NCBI GenBank assembly: GCA_038501625.1
Contig: JAZAYU010000201.1
Coordinates: 806,001-870,000 of the forward strand
DNA length: 64,000 nucleotides
Reading direction: 5' to 3'
Origin: Corbicula japonica
Taxonomy: Eukaryota; Mollusca; Bivalvia; Venerida; Cyrenidae
Shown one piece after another: positions 42,801 to 47,865 of this stretch. The notes under the pieces were generated by a model. That model made no database searches and was not told the DNA's origin. It was given only the letters and a program-made list of their open reading frames with translations. The position numbers were made by a program, and so were the translations under genes. How positions within the stretch are numbered: the first letter of the stretch is position 1; each line of letters opens with the position of its first letter.

Positions 42801-45421
42801 TGGACATATCCCAGACCGGTCAGGAGGAAAGAAGATGTGTTACGGCTCTCATCAATGCCTACAAAAAAAAATTAAAAAAAGAAGGAATTCCTGTCCTCAG
42901 GGCCTCTAAGATATTTATGGTCCCTGAAAATTCACTTAGCGACAGTGCTGGGAAAGGTGGACCCAGAGACTGTTGTTATTGTGAAGTTCCCTTTATTTGA
43001 ACAATTTGAAGAGGCGTGATGAGTCACTTAACTGTTTAAAAATTGTAGGATCTATTGTATTTTCAAAATTTCAAAGAATAAAGTTTAAAACATTTTCCTT
43101 GTTGTTGGACACGAACACCCATTAATTACTATTGGTCTTGGCCTAAGGAGAAATTGATTTTGTGAAGTGACGTAATAGCACGCGATCCTAGGAACTACTT
43201 TCAAAGTGGCTGCCCAATGTGTGTTGTGCTAGATAGTTTAAAAACTTAAAATGAAAAAGTAAATGGAACATTCTTTGGTAAATTGGTTTACATGGAGGAA
43301 TAAATAACCTTCAACTGCCATGTAAGTAGTTTTGATTTTCCCTGGTTTTCTACATGTATTTTTACTTTGAATATTAATACCGCGATGCAAGGTCCGTCGA
43401 GGGTATAGGCTATATCATGACCACCATATACATCATTAGTGGAGACCTTCCTGATGTAAAGACTATATCATGACCACCATATCTATCATTGGTGGAGACT
43501 GCTTGATATATAGAATTTATCATGACCACCATATACATCATTAGTGGAGACCTGCCTGATGTAAAGACTATATCATGACCACCATATCTATCATTGGTGG
43601 AGACTGCTTGATATATAGAATTTATCATGACCACCATATACATCATTAGTGGAGACCTGCCTGATGTAAAGACTATATCATGACCACCATATCTATCATT
43701 GATGGAGACTGCTTGATATATAGACTTTATCATGACCACCATATCTATCATTGGTGGAGACCTGCCTGATGTAAAGACTATATCATGACTGCCATATCTA
43801 TCATTAGTTGAGACCTGACTGATATATAGACTATATCATGACCACCATATCTATCATTAGTTGAGACCTGACTGATATATAGACTATATCATGACCACCA
43901 TATCTATCATTGGTGGAGACCTGCCTGATGTAAAGACTATATCATGACCACCATATCTATCATTAGTTGAGACCTGACTGATATATAGACTATATCATGA
44001 CCACCATATCTATCATTGGTGGAGACCTGCCTGATGTAAAGACTATATCATGACCACCATATCTATCATTAGTTGAGACCTGTCTGATATAAAGACTATA
44101 TCATGACCACCATATCTATCATTGGTGGAGACCTGTCTGATGTAAAGACTATATCATGACCACCATATCTATCATTGGTGGAGACCTGCCTGATATAAAG
44201 ACTATATCATGACCACCATATCTCTCATTAGTGGAGACCTGTCTGATATAAAGACTATATCATGACCACCATATCTATCATTGGTGGAGACCTGCCTGAT
44301 ATAAAGACTATATCATGACCACCATATCTATCATTGGTGGAGACCTGTCTGATGTAAAGACTATATCATGACCACCATATCTCTCATTAGTGGAGACCTG
44401 CCTGATGTAAAGACTATATCATGACCACCATATCTATCATTAGTTGAGACCTGCCTGATGTAAAGACTATATCATGACCACCATATCTATCATTAGTGCA
44501 GACCTGCCTCATGTAAAGACTATATCATGACTACCATATCTATCATTGGTGGAAACCAGCCTGATATAAAGACTATATCATGACCACCATATCTATCATT
44601 GGTGGAAACCAGCCTGATATAAAGACTATATCATGACCACCATATCTATCATTGGTGGAAACCAGCCTGATATATAGACTATATCATGACCACCATATCT
44701 ATCATTGGTGGAAACCAGCCTGATATAAAGACTATATCATGACCACCATATCTATCATTGGTGGAAACCAGCCTGATATAAAGACTATATCATGACCACC
44801 ATATCTATCATTGGTGGAAACCAGCCTGATATAAAGACTATATCATGACCACCATATCTATCATTGGTGGAAACCAGCCTGATATAAAGACTATATCATG
44901 ACCACCATATCTATCATTGGTGGAAACCAGCCTGATATATAGACTATATCAAGACCGCCATATCTATCATTATCGGAGATCTGCCTGATATATAGACTAT
45001 ATCATGACCACCATATCTATCATTGATGGAGACCTACCAGATGTATATACTATGTCATGTGCCCCATATCTATCATTTTAGGAGACCAACTTGATGTATA
45101 GACTATACACTGTGCACCATATCTATCAGTAGTGGAGACCTGCCTGATGCCTGAAGTATATTTTATATCATGTGCGCCATATCTGCCATTAGTGAAGACG
45201 TAACCGATGGTGCAGCATACTTATAATTTCTTATAATTATAATTAGGCTTTATAATTTGCTCCATCTATATCATTAGTGGAGACCTACCTAATGTATAGG
45301 CTATGCCATGTGCACCATATCTATCATTGTAGTAATCGTTTCCAAAGAAAGCCCCTGTCACCTTGGAGATGGGAAGCAGCAGCAGTAGCCATGTCAGGGC
45401 CAAGGTCATTGATGTTCTCAT
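269..45421 (-). CDS. Large secreted leucine-rich-repeat protein gene, 22 exons seen, 3' end outside window
   Basis: Gene-level entry; the exons are listed separately. Joining 22 exons on the minus strand gives about 908 codons with no stop: a signal peptide, a Cys-rich cap with the spacing C-x2-C-x-C-x9-C (an LRRNT-like module) and about 34 LRRs of 22-26 residues. Typical segments are LYLSNNNIDFIQSG, NISNNEIVYIQGGTF and LWLSNNAIDYIPPAAF. Intron 1 is phase 1 and every later intron is phase 2, nearly always splitting the Leu, Ile or Val codon that opens an LRR, so most exons are exact multiples of one repeat. LRR proteins of this kind bind protein ligands outside the cell (chaoptin, artichoke and ALS-like families); no particular ligand can be inferred. 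No membrane segment is seen, but the C-terminus is missing. Four introns carry splice-site-anchored tandem repeats, and most transposons of the first 45 kb lie in introns. Orthology is not established. Confidence 0.9.
762..806. repeat. (CT)n microsatellite
   Basis: An uninterrupted CT dinucleotide run of about 45 bases in the intron between exons 21 and 22. Confidence 0.97.
982..1194 (-). CDS. LRR gene exon 21 (three LRRs)
   Basis: A 213-bp phase-2 exon encoding DLSDNILGIITQPLFGGSSS, FFYLTNNNITGLSIDAF and YIFLSNNLLTVYPQAI. The start of this exon and its acceptor TTTCAG recur in degenerate form through the upstream intron. The donor is GAAT/GTAAGT. Confidence 0.9.
1175..1730 (-). repeat. Degenerate ~52-bp tandem repeat including the 3' splice site of exon 21
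   Basis: On the plus strand a motif like GGACAAATCACTGAAAGA, followed some 12 bases later by CGGACATATAAT, recurs near 1195, 1247, 1302, 1352, 1407, 1443, 1537, 1588, 1640 and 1692. Spacing is mostly 50-55. The first copy overlaps the beginning of exon 21 and its acceptor. Copies become more alike away from the exon (the last three all read like AAACACAAAACACGGACA). Confidence 0.75.
1897..2178 (-). CDS. LRR gene exon 20 (four LRRs)
   Basis: The largest exon found, 282 bp and 94 codons, phase 2 at both ends. It opens SLVNNKITSVATQAFNGLTA and continues through KNLDLRRNTMRELHW and LFLNSMYFSKIPSRAL to NVVVSENL. The acceptor TTTAAAAG has only a short pyrimidine tract. The donor is ATCT/GTAAGT. 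Confidence 0.88.
2688..2855 (-). CDS. LRR gene exon 19 (two LRRs)
   Basis: A 168-bp phase-2 exon encoding SLANNVLTRLPNGGDFQNLN, then TMDFSSNRIVILETNTF. The spacing between the two repeats is longer than usual. The acceptor is ATTCAG and the donor is GGCT/GTAAGT. Confidence 0.9.
2856..3859. other. AT-rich intron sequence, nothing recognised
   Basis: The 1.0-kb intron between exons 18 and 19. No repeat family, open frame or RNA structure was recognised. Confidence 0.6.
3860..4003 (-). CDS. LRR gene exon 18 (two LRRs)
   Basis: A 144-bp phase-2 exon encoding QMAYNNIPQLLKSHFQNCPL, then ILFNNNDIGYIEDGTFAHV. The donor is GACT/GTAAGG. Confidence 0.9.
4392..4970 (-). mobile_element. Tc1/mariner-family element, internally deleted
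   Basis: A 579-bp element with about 26-bp terminal inverted repeats (CACCTGGAAAAAAGTTAAGC at the left, its complement at the right), flanked by TA at 4390-4391 and 4971-4972. It keeps only the C-terminal part of the transposase on the minus strand. It lies in the intron between exons 17 and 18. Confidence 0.9.
4718..4859 (-). pseudogene. Tc1-like transposase C-terminal remnant
   Basis: In one minus-strand frame it reads LEARLHQEWRRITQQQIRRL, then SMRRRVAAVIQANGG and TRY before a stop. This matches the usual end of Tc1/mariner transposases (W..I....I..L..SM..R..AVI.A.GG.T.Y). The catalytic D,D,E part is absent, so it cannot be active. Confidence 0.88.
5002..5145 (-). CDS. LRR gene exon 17 (two LRRs)
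   Basis: A 144-bp phase-2 exon encoding KLDNNEFRFLHKYPFSNLQN, then LRQLWLSNNAIDYIPPAAF. The acceptor TACCTTGCAG is the edge of a 44-bp tandem array lying in the intron upstream. The donor is AAAT/GTAAGT. Confidence 0.9.
5148..5550 (-). repeat. 44-bp tandem array abutting the 3' splice site of exon 17
   Basis: About nine copies of a 44-bp unit containing GCATGGTAAAATTAGGAATA on the plus strand. The first unit starts at 5148, so the array touches the acceptor CAG. Each unit repeats the sequence that serves as the pyrimidine-rich tract of the real splice site, except that TTGCAG is replaced by ATGC. Confidence 0.92.
5806..5871 (-). CDS. LRR gene exon 16 (one LRR)
   Basis: A 66-bp phase-2 exon encoding ILTGNRIIAIENGAFNDDIQ and YL. 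The acceptor is TTTTCAG and the donor is ATCT/GTAAGT. Confidence 0.88.
5934..6644. mobile_element. Long-arm foldback (palindromic) element
   Basis: Two near-perfect inverted arms of about 330 bp (5939 to about 6272, and about 6306 to 6640) surround a short loop containing repeated CTTTCACTTTCTAC. Outer ends read AGGTCGCAAACATTGCAAAT and its complement, next to TTAAG on both sides. No coding capacity. It fills most of the intron between exons 15 and 16 and could form a long RNA hairpin in the pre-mRNA. Confidence 0.92.
6836..6985 (-). CDS. LRR gene exon 15 (two LRRs)
   Basis: A 150-bp phase-2 exon encoding HIGSNVIQYVPKAVTNSTVL, then LTQLYMQDNKITFLEAGIF and LTTLVTL. The donor CATT/GTATAA is weaker than the others. 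A palindromic foldback repeat fills most of the next intron. Confidence 0.88.
7240..8105. repeat. Interspersed repeat built of ~150-bp modules
   Basis: Repeated phrases such as GAACATGGGTTCTGCACAT, CCTTGACCTTGAGC and CATGAAATTCC recur every 100-160 bp. The block ends with ACAGACAGACGGACGGACGA and TATACCCCTCCCGCTAATGG. These features resemble non-autonomous repeats common in mollusc genomes; the superfamily is not known to me. Confidence 0.65.
8164..8510. repeat. Single-arm copy of the foldback element
   Basis: It begins TTAAGAGGTCGCAAACATTG and matches one arm of the palindrome at 5934-6644 along its length, ending near GGAAATCTTACTTCCTGGTT where the loop would start. The second arm is absent. 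Confidence 0.88.
8714..8863 (-). CDS. LRR gene exon 14 (two LRRs)
   Basis: A 150-bp phase-2 exon encoding YLHGNLITDIENDDFCNMTN, then LQNLFLGGNRLTEDS and CLPVLDLL. The donor is TATT/GTAAGT. Confidence 0.9.
9147..9281 (-). CDS. LRR gene exon 13 (two divergent LRRs)
   Basis: A 135-bp phase-2 exon encoding YADNNGIVNVTEYGSEAFPA, then a less regular second repeat ending AAYPVLHTL. The acceptor is ATAACAG and the donor is ACTT/GTAAGT. A plus-strand open frame over the same bases is a shadow. Confidence 0.82.
9732..9962 (-). CDS. LRR gene exon 12 (three LRRs)
   Basis: A 231-bp phase-2 exon with three repeats, starting DLHNNDISALPSRSFENLPA, with LVYLFVSDNALQTYP in the middle and KLEIM at the end. 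The donor is TCAT/GTGAGT. Confidence 0.9.
10465..10536 (-). CDS. LRR gene exon 11 (one LRR)
   Basis: A 72-bp phase-2 exon encoding EVHKNFLPTITVNVFSNIPT and LLHL. The acceptor is ATTTCAG and the donor is ACTT/GTGAGT. Confidence 0.87.
10805..10876 (-). CDS. LRR gene exon 10 (one LRR)
   Basis: A 72-bp phase-2 exon encoding NISNNEIVYIQGGTFDQLPN and LKIL, a textbook 24-residue LRR. The acceptor is TTTTCAG and the donor is TATT/GTAAGT. Confidence 0.9.
11274..11351 (-). CDS. LRR gene exon 9 (one LRR)
   Basis: A 78-bp phase-2 exon encoding GMDGNKITRISRNSIAALAT and PTFQHL. It follows a 10.8-kb intron loaded with transposons. The acceptor is ATTATAG and the donor is ATCT/GTAAGT. No other LRR exon was found between it and exon 8. 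Confidence 0.87.
11440..11570 (-). repeat. Left remnant of the 50-bp splice-donor array
   Basis: Two to three diverged copies of the unit seen at 21600-22190 (CTAACAGGTAAATAAGCGAT, ACGAGGTATCCCGGAATAA). The array is cut at 11570 by the tyrosine-recombinase retrotransposon and resumes at 19651. Confidence 0.88.
11571..11733 (+). repeat. A1 terminal repeat of the YR retrotransposon
   Basis: About 163 bp starting ATATAATTTTCTGAGTTTGA and containing CGCACGAGAGATTCGTGCTG, a small palindrome. It is repeated as A2 at 19190-19360. Confidence 0.92.
12092..12480 (+). pseudogene. Gag-like ORF with degenerate zinc knuckle (YR retrotransposon)
   Basis: An acidic start SDSEDESRINQAKTGYLSGG is followed, in a shifted frame, by PGPCFACGENTNFREN. 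The spacing C-x2-C-x4-N-x4-F is that of a CCHC knuckle that has lost its His and last Cys. Two overlapping open frames suggest a frameshift near 12300. Identification rests on this motif and on position in the element. Confidence 0.55.
12806..13309. mobile_element. 504-bp MITE with ~110-bp inverted repeats
   Basis: The left end is CAGGTCTAGGAAACGGCTGT and the right end its complement; subterminal TTTATTTATAGATAAATGTG is also inverted. It is flanked by TTCAA at 12801-12805 and 13310-13314. It has no coding capacity and is nested inside the YR retrotransposon. Confidence 0.9.
13870..14660 (+). pseudogene. DIRS reverse transcriptase C-terminus and RNase H, decayed
   Basis: Fragments in successive frames follow the order of the DIRS RT-RNase H. 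RKFAGKVRQIIIYVFGNWSP (RT end) comes first, then YVFTDKW (RNase H start), QWNAVEAAKSS running by a frameshift into RELVAVLHVLKSFSRVLAM, NERADYLSRIVGYDDWG and IDAYEESWHYEFGLLFR. The palm with YxDD was not found, so the 5' part of the RT seems deleted. Confidence 0.82.
14860..15735 (+). repeat. ~68-bp tandem repeat inside the YR retrotransposon
   Basis: About 13 copies of a unit containing GGCGGCATCGCCTGGATTTG, TTATGTAGTATTTTAACTA and GAGCGGCATCGCTAAAGTAA. The GCGGCATCGC core occurs twice per unit. It begins soon after the RNase H region and ends shortly before the MULE insertion. Confidence 0.93.
15766..17719 (+). mobile_element. Mutator-like element (MULE) with FLYWCH exons, no transposase core
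   Basis: A 1954-bp element with about 39-bp inverted ends (GGACATAATCCCCTACGGAC in both) and further copies of GGACAAAATCCCCTA just inside. The 9-bp target duplication GAGCAAAAC at 15757-15765 and 17720-17728 is the size typical of MULEs. It holds a two-exon FLYWCH domain but no recognisable MULE transposase, so it is probably non-autonomous. Confidence 0.92.
16296..16764 (+). CDS. FLYWCH-type zinc finger, two exons (16296-16448, 16606-16764)
   Basis: Exon 1 encodes NGYAYTKKHSTKS, RWECCKRGSIKCTG and ALVTDLE, ending at donor GAA/GTAAGT. Exon 2 starts after TTTCTGCAG with ITTVKSEKDHTHPAD and ends at CAG/GTAGGT. Joined in phase 0 they supply the FLYWCH order C..C..H-x-H, followed by a helical tail (VASMKVKAEIKANVL). 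FLYWCH fingers sit N-terminal to MULE transposases and bind DNA. Both exons are open, unlike the surrounding retroelement. No third exon was recognised, so the C-terminus is unknown. Confidence 0.85.
17884..18960 (+). pseudogene. DIRS-type tyrosine recombinase, decayed
   Basis: Fragments include KEPATADILLNSYNQIYVDF with LKSRRIICASL following, then GVNDRMVKCHGR, a stop, and ELAKDGFMKDSLQEIISVSL. The latter is the conserved C-terminal block of DIRS/Ngaro recombinases, which carries the H-x-x-R signature and is followed by the tyrosine region. Multiple stops show it is dead. The stretch 17884-18140 before it is not assigned. Confidence 0.82.
19091..19189 (+). repeat. B1 repeat of the YR retrotransposon
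   Basis: About 99 bp starting TTCATTCGGTATACCCAAGT and ending GGTAATCGGGGAA. It is repeated as B2 at 19545-19650. Confidence 0.92.
19190..19360 (+). repeat. A2 repeat of the YR retrotransposon
   Basis: A copy of A1 directly abutting B1. It carries a small extra duplication (AATGAAGTAATGAAGTAA). Confidence 0.92.
19545..19650 (+). repeat. B2 terminal repeat of the YR retrotransposon
   Basis: A copy of B1 forming the right end of the element; the 50-bp array resumes at the next base. Confidence 0.92.
19651..19703 (-). repeat. 50-bp array monomer between two insertions
   Basis: One monomer (AAAAAGTTATACTAACAGGT onwards) left between the retrotransposon and the modular repeat at 19704. Confidence 0.9.
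19704..21597. mobile_element. Non-autonomous repeat with inverted ends and internal tandem modules (type 1)
   Basis: It starts with a hairpin (CTGTCAGAGGAGACAG) and GCTCGACTATTCG and ends CGAATAGTCGAGCTAAAA, the complement of the start. Inside are about five ~190-bp modules (CATGGTGAACATTTGTG, GTAACAGTGACCTTGACCTT), then three ~160-bp modules (AAAAAGGGGCATAA, TTGTTGGTAATGATGTAGA), then GACGCCGACGCCGACACCGG. It is inserted in the 50-bp array. Short open frames in it are modules, not genes. Confidence 0.78.
21598..22190 (-). repeat. 50-bp tandem array carrying the end of exon 8 and its 5' splice site
   Basis: About 12 copies of a 49-51-bp unit; plus-strand core TATACTAACAGGTATATAAG then CGACGAGGTATCCC. 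In transcript sense each unit contains TACCTCGTCGCTTATATACC and T/GTTAGTATAAC, that is, the last ~31 bases of exon 8 and its donor. The array runs directly into exon 8. Confidence 0.95.
22160..22231 (-). CDS. LRR gene exon 8 (one LRR; source of the 50-bp array)
   Basis: A 72-bp phase-2 exon encoding SFANNQLLQIHPTIFGDTSS and LIYL. The donor is ACCT/GTTAGT. About 31 coding bases at the exon end (22160-22190) plus the donor and the first intron bases are repeated about a dozen times in tandem immediately downstream, so many copies of this 5' splice site follow the real one. Confidence 0.85.
22232..23466. other. Intron 7, nothing recognised
   Basis: AT-rich sequence between exons 7 and 8. No family or gene was recognised. 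Confidence 0.55.
23467..23535 (-). CDS. LRR gene exon 7 (one LRR)
   Basis: A 69-bp phase-2 exon encoding AMMDNLLYWLPNYFVDGPNL and RM. The donor ATGGC/GTAAGT splits an Ala codon rather than the usual Leu. Confidence 0.83.
23630..23755. repeat. Palindromic MITE copy 1 (CCAAGATCATA family)
   Basis: It starts CCCAAGATCATAAAACTAA, has CAGATGCTTGTGATTTGAGA in its second half, and ends in the complement of the start (GATCGTGG). It is a near-palindrome without coding capacity; four related copies lie at 47-54 kb. Confidence 0.85.
24165..24242 (-). CDS. LRR gene exon 6 (one LRR)
   Basis: A 78-bp phase-2 exon encoding NLAGNRISLSTDNHQGWRWP and ATIQYM. The acceptor is TTTCAG; the donor is the less usual ACAT/GTACGC. 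Confidence 0.8.
24837..24899 (-). CDS. LRR gene exon 5 (one short LRR)
   Basis: A 63-bp phase-2 exon encoding LVQGTALNHVPDLSTTAVTK, slightly shorter than the usual repeat. The acceptor is GTTACAG and the donor is AAGT/GTAAGT. Confidence 0.8.
25361..25435 (-). CDS. LRR gene exon 4 (one LRR)
   Basis: A 75-bp phase-2 exon encoding TIINCANFELFEERTFENLT followed by SLQEL, a clear LRR. The donor is AACT/GTAAGT. The intron towards exon 3 contains a 703-bp TTAA-flanked element. Confidence 0.88.
25606..26308. mobile_element. 703-bp TTAA-flanked element, copy 1
   Basis: Long inverted ends start GGGATTGCCACACTCCTCCC and continue through CGGCATTTTGCC-like sequence for about 200 bp. It is flanked by TTAA at 25602-25605 and 26309-26312, the target of piggyBac-like transposases. 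No transposase seen. It lies between LRR exons 3 and 4. Confidence 0.85.
26404..26469 (-). CDS. LRR gene exon 3 (one LRR)
   Basis: A 66-bp exon with 22 codons, phase 2 at both ends, encoding VLRGKSMVNITAGTFPETTT. The acceptor is TTTGCAG and the donor is AGAT/GTAAGT. Confidence 0.85.
26575..26645 (-). repeat. Short interspersed sequence with ATATGCATAT core
   Basis: On the minus strand it reads GGCAGGCTGTGTTTTGTGAG then TGGCCATTCCCGATATGCAT. Related copies lie at about 825-880 and 57456-57526 (plus) and about 4055-4100 (minus). Confidence 0.7.
27040..27187 (-). CDS. LRR gene exon 2: Cys-rich N-terminal cap
   Basis: The exon encodes an acidic, aromatic stretch (NGLWSDDGSLQGNYLYENSY) followed by ECTGCTCDDAKGIITSC, the Cys spacing of an LRRNT cap. 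The acceptor is TTGATAG after a T-rich tract (phase 1) and the donor is ACAGT/GTAGGT (phase 2). The 53-bp satellite begins only about 25 bases from the acceptor, which leaves little space for a normal branch-point region. A second possible acceptor lies 7 bases further in (start 27180), but its phase does not match exon 1. Confidence 0.85.
27211..42386 (-). repeat. 53-bp satellite array, main block, filling intron 1
   Basis: About 286 head-to-tail copies of a 53-bp unit. Plus-strand core is ATCATGACCACCATATCTAT then CATTGGTGGAGACCTGCCTG; in transcript sense each unit contains AATGATAGATATGGTGGTC. Common variants are GTGGAGA/TTGAGA, GATGTAAAG/GATATATAG and CCACC/CCGCC. A few units are shortened by one or two bases, and multi-unit blocks recur. 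No gene lies inside. Confidence 0.98.
42387..43403 (+). mobile_element. pogo/Tigger-like element inserted in the 53-bp satellite
   Basis: A 1017-bp insertion exactly flanked by TA (42385-42386 and 43404-43405); removing it with one TA restores a normal monomer (GCCTGATA/TA/TAGGC). Imperfect inverted ends share GGACCTTGCATCGCGG-like sequence (42411-42427 against 43380-43395). It keeps a fragment of an N-terminal psq/CENP-B-type helix-turn-helix domain, so it is a deleted copy. Confidence 0.85.
42806..43020 (+). pseudogene. Tigger/pogo transposase N-terminal fragment
   Basis: The frame reads CVTALINAYKKKLKKEGIPV then LRASKIFMVPENSLSD, the pattern of a psq helix-turn-helix (..RAS..F.VP..SL.D). 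After a one-base shift it continues GKVDPETVVIVKFPLFEQFE and EA before a stop, like the linker of these transposases. The DDE core is absent. Confidence 0.7.
43404..45328 (-). repeat. 53-bp satellite array, right block, running into exon 1
   Basis: About 30 regular units to about 45030, then five or six diverged units (AGATGTATATACTATGTCAT, TGTATAGACTATACACTGTG) up to exon 1. A run of eight nearly identical units with GGAAACCAGCCTGATATAAA lies at about 44540-44940. The last unit includes the final 13 coding bases of exon 1. Confidence 0.96.
45316..45421 (-). CDS. LRR gene exon 1: signal peptide
   Basis: The exon encodes 35 residues plus one base (phase 1). It opens MRTSM, followed by the hydrophobic stretch LALTWLLLLLP and a small-residue region VTGA suited to signal-peptidase cleavage, then FFGNDYYNDRY. 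A CAG directly precedes the ATG, so a 3' splice site and an upstream 5' UTR exon are possible. The donor reads ATATG/GTGCAC. The last 13 coding bases (45316-45328) and this donor are the same sequence that recurs in every monomer of the 53-bp satellite filling the next intron. An alternative donor inside the exon (AAG/GTGACA) would be phase 0 and would not fit the frame of exon 2. Confidence 0.8.
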
Positions 45422-45429
45422 CTGTAAAC

Positions 45430-46330
45430 GAAGGAGTCTTAGAATTAAACAAGAATAAACAAGTAAACATTCTTACAATCAATGTTTTTTTTTTCAATTT
45501 GTCTCTTTTTTAGATAATTTAGATTTATTTTCACCTTGACTTTTGACGTAATCTAGCAAAATATTCATATGTCACTTTAAATACTATAAATCTTAAAAAA
45601 ATATCACAACCTTAGATATCATCAAAATATTTTTAGACAGGTTATTTTCGTTCCAAATGTTCGATTCTGTCCTCAAGAGAAGGAATACATTAAGGTCATA
45701 AAAAAGAAGAAAACAGCCTGTCCTGTCTCTTTAATTCCGCGATTATGCATATCACAATCGACATGGAGGGTCGAGTTATGTTACTTTGTTAATAATATTG
45801 TCTGTGTCGGCAACATGTTGCGTGAAATTTGTGGTAACGCTTTGCACGTAAAAACCTCTAAAGAGTTAGAAACAAGAACTATCTTTATAAAAGATAAACG
45901 GCGTTGATGGAAAAAGATTTATATATACATGTATATAAGAATGAAAGAAATATAGAGAGGCGAAGCAGACACAGTTTAGTTATTTTAATTTACTTGTTAT
46001 AGCTGTTGACGAACCCTTCCTGCCTTCTTAGTATGACCTAGAGATTAAGCGACCGAATCATGACAACTAATAAAATCAATGAAAGTGTCTTTCAAAAAAA
46101 TGTTGAAGCTGTTGCAAAAGTTTCATACGGTGATAATAAATCGATTAAAGAAGCAATGTCTTACATTAAGTCTTGATCTACATTTATTCTGTTTCAATAA
46201 AATACCTCTTGTAGAGTTAGAACTCAAGATGAATAAATGTCCTTTAAATTTAATAAATATAAATACATGTAATAACAGCTTGTTACAAGAGCGATATCTA
46301 CCAAAATTTACGTAAATTAACTTTAAAAAA
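45430..46330. other. Upstream region of the LRR gene, no exon recognised
   Basis: It should hold a 5' UTR exon or promoter if the CAG before the ATG is a splice site, but none can be named from sequence. Confidence 0.4.
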
Positions 46331-46335
46331 GTGTC

Positions 46336-46403
46336 CCTTCTGAGTTTTGAACCCGGGGACTCCGCTTGCGACGCTAGAGAGTCATCCACTACACTACAGA
46401 AAA
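46336..46403 (-). repeat. tRNA-like sequence (SINE head or tRNA pseudogene)
   Basis: On the minus strand a 68-nt stretch has pairable ends (TTTTCTG with CAGAAGG), an A-box-like TAGTGTAGTGGATGAC, a B-box-like GGGTTCAAAACTC in an almost pairable T arm, and a possible loop GTCGCAA. The D and anticodon stems are poor, so a working tRNA is unlikely. Confidence 0.45.
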
Positions 46404-47095
46404 CTTGTATTTCGGACTTAAAATTAACAATCAGTATCAAAGGAACAGGAAAGGAAACCGAAGGAACTAGAAATATCTGCACTTCTCTTTCGTTTTACAC
46501 TGTGTATTGTACGCCTGTGTTTACCTGACACCCAGGAATATTCCACTTAAAACTGTATTTAAGCCATCAATATTGACTTAACTGGTTATTTAAATCGTAC
46601 TGAATATGTTTTTCTCCAATACAATTATCGCTTTTGAAAACGAAAATGCTCGAACATGTAAGTGCCAGGTAAATACTTACACAAAATATAAAAATCGTTA
46701 CGGTAATCGTAAACAACACCCACTAACAACAAAACGAAATAATCTATTTGATTTTCCCGCTGCATAATAAAAATCCCACTAGATAACTCTCCACCCTGCT
46801 AGGTGCCTCTCTGGTGTAAATAGCTACCAATCGAAATAGTTTATTTCATTTTCCCGCTGCATAATCATAGAATACGGGTATTATTTACAACATTTCATTG
46901 GTCGAAAAACTAGGTCAAAAGTGAGCTTAGACAGCTAACGTCGAATAACGTCGAAAACGTAAACTGCACCCCTCCCCAGTAAAAAAGATAACGATGGAAA
47001 CTTATAGACTCTCCTGCGCTAAATAAAATTAATTAACTACAATTATAAGAACAGTCAAGTCATTACGATTATTGGTTAGTTTGGTTTTAATTCAA

Positions 47096-47133
47096 TTTCA
47101 ACCAATCAGATGCTTGAGATTCGAGACTGGTCT
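47096..47133. repeat. Fragment of the CCAAGATCATA palindromic MITE
   Basis: It matches the family only over CAACCAATCAGATGCTTGAG and TTCGAGACTGGTCT. Confidence 0.7.
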
Positions 47134-47865
47134 ACGGCAAAAGTTTTACCATATTGGACAATTTCAGCCAACAATGAAAAATGACTTTCAAATCAAGTAA
47201 CATTGCCACAAAAGATTAAGAGATTTTTTTATCAAAACTTTAATTAAATTTCACAAAAAACTCATTGGTGAATATTTATTGCCCATTACAATGCTCTTTG
47301 GTGATATTGAAAGTAAGGTACTTTAATAGGTTTACTTTTAAATCCCCATTATCAAGATTTTAAATTGTCGTCACCTTTTGATGTAAGCGTCCTTCCATAA
47401 AAGCTCGATTTTACGAGATATTCTATTTAAATAGATGAAATGGTAATCAAAATATTCAAATTAAATTTATAATAAAAATATGACCTGTGGCCGTCGATGT
47501 GTATAATTGTATTATATTCGCGCTTGCCTATTCAAACTTTTTGTTTACTTTGAGGCCTTCTGTAAACGTGTTTAACATACAAAAGGTAGAATGTTACTAA
47601 ATTGTTAAGTTACGGGTGATCTTAATCAAAGAATAATAGATCATATAAATCCGTGTTTGTTTACGGTGTTTTAACACTTTCGCGACACCAGACCAGACTA
47701 GTATGTTATGTTTCTTTCTGTAACTCAACTGATGTCAACGCAACTAGTGGAGTTGCCAAAACTCTAGCACTAGTTCGACACAGTGTTTGATATATTCGTC
47801 TTACTCGCCTCAGTTGATACACTATAGTAGTTGGTATGTCTTATCTTAATTGAAGCTGTTCTTTA

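Noticed and set aside
43410..43751. 113-codon open frame in the satellite
   Set aside because: It is read through satellite units whose local 52-bp variants happen to lack stops; it changes frame from unit to unit and has no start context. It does share NDRYG with exon 1 because the unit derives from there.
46336..46403. Functional tRNA gene
   Set aside because: D and anticodon stems do not pair well; kept only as a tRNA-like repeat.
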